Source of the DNA: JBKECP01 sp047974765 | Lineage (GTDB): Bacteria > Pseudomonadota > Gammaproteobacteria > Pseudomonadales > Halieaceae | DNA: 64,000 nt | Direction of reading: 5' to 3' | Assembly (NCBI GenBank): GCA_047974765.1 | Contig: JBKECP010000009.1 | Coordinates: 228,606 to 292,605 of the forward strand | Shown: piece after piece, positions 55,065 to 63,483 of the stretch | Layout of the letters: each line of letters starts with the position of its first letter | Position numbering within the stretch: the stretch's first letter is position 1 | Translations under genes and position numbers: made by a program | The notes under the pieces: generated by a model | The model's input: only the letters and a program-made list of their open reading frames with translations | Told to the model about the DNA's origin: nothing | Database searches by the model: none

Positions 55065-56112
55065 CTTATATATTGGTCGCACTGTCGTGGTATCTGTCGC
55101 ACTGGTGCTGGCAATCATCGTCGGCCTGGATGCAGTGACGGCCTTTATTGATGAAATGGATGATGTATCACAAACCTACACCGCCGGGGAGATTTTGGTC
55201 TATATCGTCCTGACCGTCCCCGGCCGTCTCTATGAGTTTACGCCTTTTGCCGCCTTGATCGGCTGTTTGATGGGGCTCGGGCAACTGGCTTCAAGCAGTG
55301 AGCTGGTTGTAATGCGCGGTGCGGGAGTCTCCATAGCTCGCCTGGTCTGGATTGTGTTCAAACCTGCACTGCTGATTGCACTGTTGGCGTTTATACTGGG
55401 TGAATATGTGGCACCAGCAGCAGAACAGTTGGCACAAAGTCGACGTGCGCTGGCTCAGAATCCGGGTGAGGGTGTGGCTGGTCGCCACGGCCTGTGGAAC
55501 CGGGAGGCCAACAGTTACCTGCATTTTAATGCCTTGGCACCGGACGGTACGGTACACGGTATTATTTTGTTGCGCTTTGACGACAAGCAGGCTCTGCAAT
55601 CGGCAGTGCGTGCGCAGAGTGCGGATTTTGCTGGTGATCACTGGCTGTTGCGGCAAGCAATCAAGACCGATTTCAGCAGTTGGCAAACCACATCATCTGA
55701 GCATACTTCGCTGCGCTGGGATACAGCAATTACGCCTGAGTTGTTGGCGATGGAGGTGGTTTCCCCCGACCGTTTACCGCTGGTTGACCTGTATCGTTAT
55801 AGTCGTTATCTGGCCCGGCAGGGTCTGGATGCCGATGATTTTGAACTGGCGATGTGGCGCAAGCTGTTACAACCGTTGGCAGTAACGGGCCTGGTGCTGG
55901 TTGCTATTTCTTTTATTTTTGGACCACTGCGGGATGGTACGCTGGGTTTTCGTATTTTTGCCGGAGTAATTGTGGGTATCATTTTTCGCACCAGTCAGGA
56001 TTTACTGGGGCCAGCCAGCCTGGTGTTTGGCTTTGCGCCACTGTATGCGGCACTAATTCCCGTGGTGCTTTGCTTTTTATTCGCAATGCTGTTGTTGCGG
56101 CGTACCCGTTAA
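55051..56112 (+). CDS. lptG: LPS export ABC transporter permease LptG
   Basis: 353-residue partner of LptF with the same fold: helix pair, periplasmic jellyroll, C-terminal helices (VTGLVLVAISFIFGPLRDGTLGFRIFAGVIVGI). The GTG at 55051 (VHGLDLYIGRTVVV) has GGAGG seven bases upstream and overlaps the lptF end, indicating coupling. An ATG at 55006 in the same frame lies deeper in lptF and is less likely. Confidence 0.94.
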   Translation: MHGLDLYIGRTVVVSVALVLAIIVGLDAVTAFIDEMDDVSQTYTAGEILVYIVLTVPGRLYEFTPFAALIGCLMGLGQLASSSELVVMRGAGVSIARLVWIVFKPALLIALLAFILGEYVAPAAEQLAQSRRALAQNPGEGVAGRHGLWNREANSYLHFNALAPDGTVHGIILLRFDDKQALQSAVRAQSADFAGDHWLLRQAIKTDFSSWQTTSSEHTSLRWDTAITPELLAMEVVSPDRLPLVDLYRYSRYLARQGLDADDFELAMWRKLLQPLAVTGLVLVAISFIFGPLRDGTLGFRIFAGVIVGIIFRTSQDLLGPASLVFGFAPLYAALIPVVLCFLFAMLLLRRTR

Positions 56113-56160
56113 GTTCAGGTTTGCGTTAGCAAACTCAATGTTCTCCTGCCTTTTTTCGTT

Positions 56161-56781
56161 TTATTTTTTCTGCTTTTTGTTGGAGCTATCAAGAAGAATC
56201 AGCTCTGAGCTGGACAAATAGTCATGCCAGTAACGCTTGCGCTTGTCGAATAGACACCACGCATAACCCAGGCCCAGACAAAGGGCGGACAAACAGGCGC
56301 CAAGGCAGCGGATGACACACTGGCCCAGCCCCGGTTTGCCACCATCACTGCCAACCAGTTTAATTCGCCAGGCCTGCATGCCCAGGGTTTGACCATTTTT
56401 GCGCCAGAATATGCAGAAGAAGGTAATGAGTGTCAATAGCGCAAGCAGTTGTACCAGCTGTGGATGTAAAAGAGCAGTTTGTTCACCATAAATAGCACTA
56501 TAAGCGGCCATAGTCTGGGCGCCATAGGTGACGGCATAAATACCTATGGCCTGGGTGCTGTAGGCAGCGGTATGAATGCCTGTTACCTGAGCTACAGAAA
56601 TGGCGTTGTAAGTGCCTGGAAACGGCGGTTCATAGAGCGCGCTGTGAATACCCATGGCAACGGCGACGCTGACCATGATCAGGGGCAACACCAGCAGGGT
56701 GTCGTAGACCATGGCGACCAGGCGGCGGGGCAGGGTGGGGGCAACGTATGACGGGCTGGCTGGCTGGCTGTTTGCTGACAT
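56161..56781 (-). CDS. RDD family membrane protein with an internal 12-residue tandem repeat
   Basis: 206-residue RDD-domain protein of unknown function (the family includes ion antiporter-like proteins). Starts with the signature region LPRRLVAMVYDTLLVLPLIMV near residue 17 and ends with a GWKNGQTLGMQAWRIKL-type segment near residue 130. Between the first and second membrane helix, residues 47-106 are five consecutive 12-residue units of loose pattern xAxYgxQxxxIY (for example TAAYSTQAIGIY, AVTYGAQTMAAY, SAIYGEQTALLH). Convergent with lptG. Confidence 0.87.
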   Translation of the reverse strand: MSANSQPASPSYVAPTLPRRLVAMVYDTLLVLPLIMVSVAVAMGIHSALYEPPFPGTYNAISVAQVTGIHTAAYSTQAIGIYAVTYGAQTMAAYSAIYGEQTALLHPQLVQLLALLTLITFFCIFWRKNGQTLGMQAWRIKLVGSDGGKPGLGQCVIRCLGACLSALCLGLGYAWCLFDKRKRYWHDYLSSSELILLDSSNKKQKK

Positions 56782-56839
56782 GGCAGGAGTGTAGCACTAC
56801 TGTGCCCACTTTGGTGCCATTTGATCGCTCAGGTATTTT

Positions 56840-56872
56840 TATTAACCCGTAATCTATGCGACCGGGTTAATA
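56840..56872. repeat. Short inverted repeat matching the termini of repeat copy C
   Basis: TATTAACCCG at 56840-56849 and CGGGTTAATA at 56863-56872 enclose 13 bp. These ten-base arms are the terminal inverted repeats of the 7124 element without its interior, and the right arm contains the stop codon of the following minus-strand gene. It could be a deletion derivative of the element, or an unrelated terminator hairpin that happens to match. Confidence 0.5.
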
Positions 56873-57715
56873 GTCAGGTTCGTTCAGTGACAGATGGGAT
56901 ACATCCGGCGTAGTGGCTTCATCCAGCTTGCGATATTGCTGTTCCAGCATGTCGACCCCTGTGGGGGCTATCTCAATAGCGGATAAATCAAGCTCGGGCT
57001 CAGGTGCCTCCGGGCCTGTGCAATCGCTAAAGTCTGTTCCCTCTGGTGACAGGCTGATATTGCTGGTATCGGGCTTGAGTTCAACATCGTAGCGGGGCAG
57101 GCCTGGAATATCTTCACCAACCTCGCCCATACTCAAATGATCAGTGAGCGGTGGCGGCGGCGGGGGTGCTGTTTCCTGTGCCAGCCGCTCTCCTGTGGGT
57201 ATAACAGACAGAGCCGATGTATCCACGTCTTCTGAGGTGTTCTGATGGCGTTCATCAGGGCGCAGTAGATCACTGCCGGTAGGGCAGAGATAGAGGCCTT
57301 CCTTTGTTTCCTCTTCCTGTTCGTTGATTTCCTCAACAGTGGGTATATTGGTATTGGTAAAGCGTTCACTGAGTTCAGTCTGGGCGGCCAGTGCCGCTAC
57401 CCGTTCAGCCATATTGGGTTTAGGCGTAACAGGTGGAGGTGTCTGGATAGGTGCTGTTGGTTGTGTATTGGCTTGCTGTACGTTGCCCAGGCGTTTAATC
57501 AGCGGTTTTGCACCGGCATTTTCCAGTGCCAGTTTGTATTTAAGCGCTGTATTTTTGTCGCAGTTACGCTTGATCAGCTGTGTTGAACCGCTGAACAGTT
57601 TGTTGAGAGTGGCCTCGTTGGCCTTGAATAATACGCACAGATTCTCCCGGACCCGGGCTGGGTTATGTCCTTCCAGAATGTCACCAGCGAAGTACACGCT
57701 GTAACGTGTGCTCAT
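56867..57715 (-). CDS. Uncharacterised protein with a C-terminal repeated short motif
   Basis: 282 residues, no known family recognised. The N-terminal about 78 residues form a compact module (STRYSVYFAGDILEGHNPAR...NAGAKPLIKRLG). The rest is acidic, Pro-rich and probably disordered, with a P-run (PPPPPPL). Four related segments recur: LYLCPTGSDLLRP, LSVIPTGERLAQE, ISLSPEGTDFSD and IEIAPTGVDMLEQ. They share hydrophobic-x-hydrophobic-x-P-T/E-G-x-D/E-hydrophobic and are usually preceded by an acidic-S stretch. Such motifs could be docking sites. It lies next to the RDD gene on the same strand (86 bp apart). Confidence 0.78.
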   Translation of the reverse strand: MSTRYSVYFAGDILEGHNPARVRENLCVLFKANEATLNKLFSGSTQLIKRNCDKNTALKYKLALENAGAKPLIKRLGNVQQANTQPTAPIQTPPPVTPKPNMAERVAALAAQTELSERFTNTNIPTVEEINEQEEETKEGLYLCPTGSDLLRPDERHQNTSEDVDTSALSVIPTGERLAQETAPPPPPPLTDHLSMGEVGEDIPGLPRYDVELKPDTSNISLSPEGTDFSDCTGPEAPEPELDLSAIEIAPTGVDMLEQQYRKLDEATTPDVSHLSLNEPDY

Positions 57716-57858
57716 GCTGATACTACCCCCTTTTTATTCATTAAAGCCTGCAATAAACCCATGATAAGGCGGCAGAAGTTCTCCCGCAGTGGCCTGCTCT
57801 GCCAGATGGGATACAGGTCACAAATTTTATGGTTAGACGCTTAAATATGGGCTGTGTG

Positions 57859-57864
57859 TATAAT
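57859..57864 (+). promoter_or_regulatory. Probable -10 box of bolA
   Basis: A perfect TATAAT lies 38 bases before the bolA ATG. No clear -35 was identified. It supports the ATG at 57902 as the start, since the longer open frame beginning at 57854 would start before the promoter. Confidence 0.6.
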
Positions 57865-57901
57865 GGCGCGCCCATTAACAGCCATGGCAAAGGATATGGC
57901 A

Positions 57902-58228
57902 ATGAATATACAGCAGGAGATTGAGAGTCGCTTGAGTGCCGCCTTGCAGCCGGCCTTGCTTGAAGTGGTTAATGAGAGCCATATGCACAGTGTGCCACCC
58001 AATTCCTCCACGCATTTTCGGGTGGTGGCGGTGAGTGAGCACTTCGAAGGTTTGCGCAAGGTGGCCCGTCATCAATGTATTTATGCGGCACTGAATGAGC
58101 TGATGAGCAATCCGGTTCACGCACTGGCATTGCATCTGTATACGCCAGCACAATGGGTTGAACGCAATGGCGAACACCCCGACTCCCCTGCCTGTATGGG
58201 TGGCAGTAAGCGTGATGACAAGCCCTGA
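57902..58228 (+). CDS. bolA: BolA family protein
   Basis: 108-residue BolA, a DNA-binding morphogene regulator that also works with monothiol glutaredoxins in iron-sulfur handling. The core ESHMHSVPPNSSTHFRVVAVSEHFEG is near residue 22 and the conserved HALALHLYTP lies near residue 76. The ATG at 57902 has AAAGGA seven bases upstream. The C-terminal tail (ERNGEHPDSPACMGGSKRDDKP) matches the typical SP.C.GG end of BolA. Confidence 0.93.
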   Translation: MNIQQEIESRLSAALQPALLEVVNESHMHSVPPNSSTHFRVVAVSEHFEGLRKVARHQCIYAALNELMSNPVHALALHLYTPAQWVERNGEHPDSPACMGGSKRDDKP

Positions 58229-58256
58229 CAGGGAAGTGAGAACGGCGGTGTAGGAA

Positions 58257-59066
58257 TTAAAAATCCTGAAAATAATACTGGAGTTGCCGTTTAAATACAG
58301 GCAGAGGAACAAAGCGACTCAAACCGCTACTGTTACCTTCGGAAATAACGCCGGTAAAAAGCGCATCTCCCGAGTTTGAATAGCGTACCACTGCGCCACC
58401 GGAAGCCCCCTTGTAAGCCAGACAATTACTGTCGCTGTTGCCAGCGGTCATAGCGGTAACCTGGCAGTTGTTATCATAAGTCAGCCGCTGGCCTCCCTGG
58501 CCGAGACCGGCATCGCGGCTATAGCCTGCCATAACTAATTCAACACCGGTTTCGGCTGTTGTTGAATCCGGTGTCAGTGCCGGTGCCTCGCTGATACTGA
58601 CGGCCCTGGATAAGCGTAAAATAGCCCAGTCGGCATCCATGCCACCACCATCCTGCAGGCGGCGTGCTTCAAATACCTGTGCTGGCTTGTTGGTGGATAG
58701 ATGAAACGTAATTGTCTGGCTCAAATCAGTATAGAATTCCAGGCAGTGCCAGGCAGTGATAATAATATCGCTGGCCATTGCCGGTTTGGGGTTGATGAGT
58801 GTGGCACTACAGTATTCAGTATGGTGTTGGCTGTAGCCATTTTGATAGCGGATACCGGGTATAACAAGCTGGCCAATGGCGCCCAGCCAGCGTGGTGACT
58901 GGCCTTCAATATACGTTTTGCGGGAATCCGGCGGTATCCTGTTCTGGGCTTGAGCTGCTTGTGTTGAAGTGGTCTGCCAAAAACAGAGTGTGATAAAGAT
59001 GATAATGCCTGATAAGCGTATAGCGGCTTGTTTATCCTTTGATGGTATCTTGTGGCAGTGGCTCAT
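58257..59066 (-). CDS. Secreted trypsin-like serine protease
   Basis: 269-residue S1-family protease. The ATG at 59066 opens a basic-then-hydrophobic signal (IRLSGIIIFITLCFWQTTSTQA), whereas the upstream frame to 59186 lacks one. Catalytic His is in IITAWHCLEF near residue 108, Asp in MDADWAILRL near residue 150, and Ser in YKGASGGAVV near residue 221. The Asp of GDSGG is replaced by Ala (GASGG), which occurs in some bacterial S1 and V8-like members. Several cysteines could form disulfides in the periplasm. Physiological substrate unknown. Confidence 0.86.
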   Translation of the reverse strand: MSHCHKIPSKDKQAAIRLSGIIIFITLCFWQTTSTQAAQAQNRIPPDSRKTYIEGQSPRWLGAIGQLVIPGIRYQNGYSQHHTEYCSATLINPKPAMASDIIITAWHCLEFYTDLSQTITFHLSTNKPAQVFEARRLQDGGGMDADWAILRLSRAVSISEAPALTPDSTTAETGVELVMAGYSRDAGLGQGGQRLTYDNNCQVTAMTAGNSDSNCLAYKGASGGAVVRYSNSGDALFTGVISEGNSSGLSRFVPLPVFKRQLQYYFQDF

Positions 59067-59213
59067 AAATCTGCTACAGCATCGTTTTGTGATGTTGCAT
59101 TGTAGAGTGCTACAAGCTGGTGTTCCAGCTGTACAGACAATCTCTGGTTCGGATATAAACTGAGTGCGTTCAGATAAAATCCACACACGACAGCTGCAAG
59201 GAAATATTCAGTT

Positions 59214-59909
59214 TTGAATGAACTCTGGCTGGTAGCTATCGCTTTTCTGACAGCCACGATTGGTATGGGTGGCGGTATATTGTTATTGGCGGTCATGCCT
59301 GGTTTATTGCCGCCCGTTGCTGTTTTACCTTTGTATGCACTGACCCAACTGACCAGTAATATTTCCCGGGTTGCTTTTGGCTGGCGGGAGATGGATGCAC
59401 GTCTGCTGCCGCCGATCGTGCTGGGTGGTATCGCTGGTGCCTGGCTGGGCTCAACCCTCTATGCCGTTCTTAATCTTGACTGGTTGCCACTATTAATTGG
59501 TGTATTCATTCTGTTGATAACTTGGTGCCCGCTATCGAAGCCCAGAGGGCGTGGCAGTTTGGTGCTCATCTTACCGGGTTTTTACCAGACGGGCATCGGC
59601 ATGCTGGCAGGAGCGACCGGCCCGTTGGGCGCTGCTGTGTTGGCCCAATACAGCCAGCAGCGCGACTGGCTGGTAGTGAATACCGCAGCTTATATGAGTA
59701 TTAATCATATTTTGCGGGCGGCAGCCTATGGCCTGCTGGGTTTTAGTCTGGGACCATGGTGGCCCCTGTTGTTGGCCATGATTGCGGCTACAGTGGCGGG
59801 TTCCTGGCTGGGTACGCACTTGCGCAAATACCTGCCGCAGACAGATTTTAGTCGTTGCTTTCGCCTGCTGATAACACTGCTGGCTTTGCGGATGATTGTG
59901 ATGAGCTGA
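59214..59909 (+). CDS. TauE/SafE (TSUP) family permease, short form
   Basis: 231-residue polytopic membrane protein with the TSUP glycine motif IGMGGGILLLAVMPGLLPP near residue 16 and a second GIGMLAGATGPLGAAVLAQY near residue 124. Both family half-repeats are present, but the protein is shorter than the copy at 10607. Likely an organic-anion or sulfite-type transporter of unknown substrate. Divergent from the protease and convergent with ectR. Confidence 0.87.
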   Translation: MNELWLVAIAFLTATIGMGGGILLLAVMPGLLPPVAVLPLYALTQLTSNISRVAFGWREMDARLLPPIVLGGIAGAWLGSTLYAVLNLDWLPLLIGVFILLITWCPLSKPRGRGSLVLILPGFYQTGIGMLAGATGPLGAAVLAQYSQQRDWLVVNTAAYMSINHILRAAAYGLLGFSLGPWWPLLLAMIAATVAGSWLGTHLRKYLPQTDFSRCFRLLITLLALRMIVMS

Positions 59910-59944
59910 TTGCCATAATGGCGTTTGGTGAGTGATGGCAATTG

Positions 59945-60580
59945 TTACCGGCCGACTTCATGTATAGCCTCGCTGCTTTCGCTGCCTGCGCCCTGGCGAT
60001 CCAGGGTGCCGATATCAAGTACCGGTGAGGCATCAATATGTTGGGCGTCCATCATTTGTGCAATACGCTGCAGGGCGGAGATAATCATGGTCTGTTCCCA
60101 CTCGTGAAGGTCGGCAAACTGGCGTGCAAACTGGGCTTGTAGTGGAGTGGGAGCGCTTTTGAGCACTTCAGTGGCGGCATCGGTCAGGTAAGCATGAACT
60201 TTGCGTTTATCGGTAGTTGAGCGCTCGCGGTAAACCAGTTCTCGTTTTTCCAGCCGATCGAGAATGGAGGTCACCGTTGCCTGACTGAGGCTGATGTCAT
60301 TGGCGAGTTCGCCGATGGTGACCTGCCCTTTATCCCGGATGGTTTGCAGTAGCAGGATCTGGGGGGCAGTCAGACCGGTGGTTTTGGCCAGATAGCGGGA
60401 GTGCAGGTCGGTGGCGCGGATGACTCGGCGCAGAGCGACCAGAACTTCATCAATGCGATTCAAAGTGCTTTCCTGTGCGGTGAAACGGGCAGGGCGATTA
60501 TAGCCTTGTCCGGGGGCATACGTGAAAGTGGTTGCTTTTCTGGTAGACAAATAACGGGCGGATTGATCGATAGCGATCAC
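59945..60580 (-). CDS. ectR: MarR-type repressor of ectoine synthesis (EctR-like)
   Basis: Up to 211 residues. The core LNRIDEVLVALRRVIRATDLHSRYLAKTTGLTAPQILLLQ near residue 40 and the winged helix SLSQATVTSILDRLEKRELVYRERSTTDKRK match the EctR group that represses ect operons in methylotrophs and halophiles. It is divergent from ectA, with two identical operator-like palindromes between them. The GTG at 60580 is the longest start. A TTG at 60463, with AGGAAA upstream and beginning at LNRIDEVL, is also possible. Confidence 0.88.
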   Translation of the reverse strand: MIAIDQSARYLSTRKATTFTYAPGQGYNRPARFTAQESTLNRIDEVLVALRRVIRATDLHSRYLAKTTGLTAPQILLLQTIRDKGQVTIGELANDISLSQATVTSILDRLEKRELVYRERSTTDKRKVHAYLTDAATEVLKSAPTPLQAQFARQFADLHEWEQTMIISALQRIAQMMDAQHIDASPVLDIGTLDRQGAGSESSEAIHEVGR

Positions 60581-60629
60581 TTGACCTGTATTTGTTTATT
60601 GCTGAACGTGGTGTGCCTGGTATCAATAT

Positions 60630-60647
60630 ATTTTGAATTCAAAGTAT
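60630..60647. promoter_or_regulatory. EctR operator candidate 1
   Basis: An 18-bp sequence around the palindrome TTTGAATTCAAA, extended by ATATA/TATAT arms to about 22 bp with one mismatch. It is close to the ectR start and would serve autoregulation. An exact copy of its 18-bp core lies at 60747-60764. Confidence 0.7.
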
Positions 60648-60746
60648 ATTTAAATTATGCTTTTGGCCGATTTCTGCAAAAATTCTATAAAAATCTCTAT
60701 TTTATGTAAATAATTAGCTTTGATTGATGTGTGTAGCTGAAATATA

Positions 60747-60764
60747 ATTTTGAATTCAAAGTAT
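60747..60764. promoter_or_regulatory. EctR operator candidate 2
   Basis: The same 18 bp (ATTTTGAATTCAAAGTAT) is repeated 117 bp from the first copy and 28 bases before the ectA ATG, in an AT-rich stretch that should hold the ectA promoter. It is in the right place to block the ectA promoter. Confidence 0.72.
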
Positions 60765-60792
60765 TTATTAACATATTAAACAGAGGCGTTGA

Positions 60793-61299
60793 ATGGAAGC
60801 GAATATTCATTTGCGCGTTCCGGTCGACCGGGATGGCAGTGCTGTCCATGCCCTGATCAGTCGTTGTCCGCCGCTGGATATTAATTCCGTGTATTGCAAT
60901 TTGTTGCAGTGCAGTCATTTTGCTGCGACCTCGGTTGTGGCCTTGCAAGGGGCTGCTGTGGTCGGTTTTATTTCTGCCTATCGCTTGCCTGAGCGAACAG
61001 ACACACTTTTTATCTGGCAGGTTGCCGTGGCCGGGAGTGTTCGTGGTCGAGGTCTGGCCAGTGACATGCTCGGCCATATTCTCGGCCGATCAGTTTGTAT
61101 TGGTGTCGGCTACCTGGAAACTACTATCACCGCAGATAACAAAGCCTCCTGGGCATTGTTTACCCGTCTGGCCGACCGTCTGGAGGCAAAGCTTGACGGT
61201 CGTTTGTTGTTTGATCGACAGCGCCATTTTAGTGGCCATCAGGCCTCTGAGCAGCTGGTCAGAATTGGTCCCTTCCCTCGGTATCAAACGGCACCTTGA
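60793..61299 (+). CDS. ectA: Diaminobutyrate acetyltransferase
   Basis: 168-residue GNAT acetyltransferase that makes N-gamma-acetyl-diaminobutyrate, the second step of ectoine synthesis. The acetyl-CoA-binding region IWQVAVAGSVRGRGLASDML near residue 75 and TTITADNKASWALFTRLA near residue 113 are typical. Substrate segment DINSVYCNLLQCSHF near residue 30 matches the family. The first gene of ectABC, starting 28 bases after an operator. Confidence 0.95.
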   Translation: MEANIHLRVPVDRDGSAVHALISRCPPLDINSVYCNLLQCSHFAATSVVALQGAAVVGFISAYRLPERTDTLFIWQVAVAGSVRGRGLASDMLGHILGRSVCIGVGYLETTITADNKASWALFTRLADRLEAKLDGRLLFDRQRHFSGHQASEQLVRIGPFPRYQTAP

Positions 61300-61356
61300 A
61301 TTGCGCTGACTTATTGTTCAGCAATGCATGCAGGCAGAATTATGCCAGGAGTATTT

Positions 61357-62700
61357 ATGAAAATTTTTGAGGAAGTTGAATCAGAAGTGCAGAGTTATGC
61401 CCGGGCTTTTCCGCGCATTTTTCACCGTGCGCAGGGAGAGTTTCTCTACGACGAGGAGGGGCGGCAATATATTGATTTTCTGGCAGGTGCCGGCACCTTG
61501 AACTATGGTCACAACAATCCACTATTAAAAGAAAAACTGCTCGCCTATATCCAGGAAGATGGCATTAGCCACGGTCTTGATCTACACACCCGTGCAAAAG
61601 CCGCTTTTTTGGAGAGTTTTAACGAATTAATCCTGAAACCGCGCAAGATGGAATATGTGTTGCAGTTTACTGGCCCAACTGGCACCAATGCGGTGGAAGC
61701 TGCACTGAAACTGGCGCGCAGTGTTAGTGGTCGGGAAAACATTATCTCCTTTACCAATGGCTTTCACGGCGTCAGTCTGGGTTCGCTGGCCGCCACCGGC
61801 AACTCTCACCACCGCGGTGCCGCCGGTGTGACCCTGGGGGGCAACAGCCATGCGCCCTACGATGGCTACCTTGGGGATGGCATGGATACCACCGCCTACC
61901 TTGACAAGGTACTGTCAGATGCCAGCAGTGGTGTCGATTTACCGGCAGCGGTGATTGTGGAAACTGTTCAGGGTGAAGGAGGCATCAATGTTGCCAGTAA
62001 CAACTGGTTGCGCAATCTGGAGAGTGTCTGTCGCAAGCACAATGTTCTGCTGATTCTGGATGATATCCAGGCCGGTTGCGGGCGCACCGGCACCTTTTTC
62101 AGTTTTGAAGAGGCTGCTATTGAACCGGATATCGTGACTTTGTCAAAATCACTGAGCGGCTACGGTCTGCCCTTTGCCATGGTGATGATCCGGCCGGAAC
62201 TGGATCAGTGGAAACCCGGTGAACACAACGGTACTTTCCGTGGTAATAATATGGCCTTTGTGACCGCAACTGCCGCGATTCGACACTACTGGGCTGATGA
62301 ACACTTTGCCAGCGGCATCAAACGCAAAGGTGATTATATTGCCCGGCGCCTGGATGCCATTGTGGCCAGGTATGGTGAGGGTAATTTCAGCCCTCGTGGG
62401 CGCGGTATGTTTCGGGGTATCAATTGTGTCAATGGTGATATCGCCGGCAAAATCAGTCGTGCTGCCTTTCAAAAAGGGCTGCTTATTGAAACCAGCGGTG
62501 CCGACAATCAGGTGCTGAAATTTCTCTGCCCGCTGATAATTAGCGAACAAAATCTCAGCCGGGGCATCGACATTGTCGAGCAGGCAATTGCTGAAGTTTG
62601 TGCCAGCCAGGACAGTATTCCCGGGAATATTGATTATTTTAGTGATGACTATGAAGTAGGAGTGCTTGTGGCACACCAGGCTCTACAGCGTGTCTCCTGA
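61357..62700 (+). CDS. ectB: Diaminobutyrate-2-oxoglutarate aminotransferase
   Basis: 447-residue class III PLP transaminase that makes L-2,4-diaminobutyrate from aspartate semialdehyde. FLAGAGTLNYGHNNP near residue 47, GPTGTNAVEAALKLAR near residue 104, LLILDDIQAGCGRTGTFF near residue 230 and the PLP lysine in TLSKSLSGYGLPFA near residue 262 are intact. The ATG at 61357 has GGAG five bases upstream; an earlier in-frame ATG at 61324 is less likely. Confidence 0.96.
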   Translation: MKIFEEVESEVQSYARAFPRIFHRAQGEFLYDEEGRQYIDFLAGAGTLNYGHNNPLLKEKLLAYIQEDGISHGLDLHTRAKAAFLESFNELILKPRKMEYVLQFTGPTGTNAVEAALKLARSVSGRENIISFTNGFHGVSLGSLAATGNSHHRGAAGVTLGGNSHAPYDGYLGDGMDTTAYLDKVLSDASSGVDLPAAVIVETVQGEGGINVASNNWLRNLESVCRKHNVLLILDDIQAGCGRTGTFFSFEEAAIEPDIVTLSKSLSGYGLPFAMVMIRPELDQWKPGEHNGTFRGNNMAFVTATAAIRHYWADEHFASGIKRKGDYIARRLDAIVARYGEGNFSPRGRGMFRGINCVNGDIAGKISRAAFQKGLLIETSGADNQVLKFLCPLIISEQNLSRGIDIVEQAIAEVCASQDSIPGNIDYFSDDYEVGVLVAHQALQRVS

Positions 62701-62706
62701 CATATT

Positions 62707-62776
62707 GCTATTATCAGCCCGGCAAGCTTTTAGCCGAATGAATCGGCGATACATGGACGCCCCACCGCAAGGTGTA
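62707..62776 (+). repeat. Dispersed hairpin-rich repeat, truncated copy D
   Basis: About 70 bp in the unusually long ectB-ectC gap align with one end of copy A, including the shared run CAAGCTTTTAGCC followed by AATGAAT, and a degraded version of the GCGGYRCAT hairpin (GCGATACATGGACGCCCC). The remainder of the element is absent. Terminus resembles TTATCAGCCCGGC of the family. Confidence 0.6.
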
Positions 62777-62813
62777 ACGGTATGGCTTAAATACAATAAG
62801 GAGTTGGTCAATA

Positions 62814-63227
62814 ATGATCGTTCGCAATCTGGATACAGCGGCCCGCTCTGGTCGCAAAATTGTATCGCCCGATGGTAACTGGGATAGTGTGAGAATGTTG
62901 CTCAGACAAGACAATATGGGGTTTTCTTTTCATATCACCACTATCTATGCGGGGGCAGATTTTGGTATGCATTACCAGAATCATCTGGAGTCGGTGTATT
63001 GCATGTCTGGTGAAGGTGAAGTCGAGACCCTGGACGATGGAAAATGTTATCCCGTTCGGCCTGGTACCCTGTATATCCTTGATAAACATGATCGGCATGT
63101 TCTGCGGGCAATGAGCGAAATGAAAATGGCCTGCGTATTCAATCCACCGCTGCATGGTACCGAAGTACACAACAGCGAAGGTGCCTATGAGCAGGTGGCT
63201 GATACCATTGGTGATTCAGGCGATTGA
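62814..63227 (+). CDS. ectC: Ectoine synthase
   Basis: 137-residue cupin that cyclises acetyl-diaminobutyrate to ectoine. Diagnostic segments are MIVRNLDTAARSGRKI, HITTIYAGADFGMHYQNHLESVYCMSGEGEVE near residue 41, PVRPGTLYILDKHDRHVLRA near residue 80 and the CVFNPPLHGTEVH near residue 107. All metal-site residues (E, Y, H) look intact. The operon ends here. No hydroxylase (ectD) or aspartokinase follows within the window. Confidence 0.96.
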   Translation: MIVRNLDTAARSGRKIVSPDGNWDSVRMLLRQDNMGFSFHITTIYAGADFGMHYQNHLESVYCMSGEGEVETLDDGKCYPVRPGTLYILDKHDRHVLRAMSEMKMACVFNPPLHGTEVHNSEGAYEQVADTIGDSGD

Positions 63228-63483
63228 TGATGGATACGGCAGACAGGCAGGTCATCCAGATGGCTAGCCCGCATCGCTCACCGATTTTGATCTGATCGCG
63301 CGCGGCGGGTAATTTCCGGCGGTCTGTCCGCACTTTTTTCGGTGGCTACCTTGTCGGTGTGGCGTCGGGCGCTACAACAGCCCGATTATTGGTAGTTCAG
63401 AGCCACCCGAGGTCTTGTGCGACTTCAAAGCAAAGAAATCCCCGGCCAGAGGGTATCTGACCGAGATTTTTGAGCGGTGAGAT
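63228..63483. other. Gap between ectC and the transposase
   Basis: 256 bp with no gene I can support. The minus-strand frame at 63139-63333 overlaps ectC and has no family resemblance. It should contain the boundary and terminal inverted repeat of the IS1380 element, which I could not place. Any remnant of a gene that once followed ectC is unrecognisable. Confidence 0.5.
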
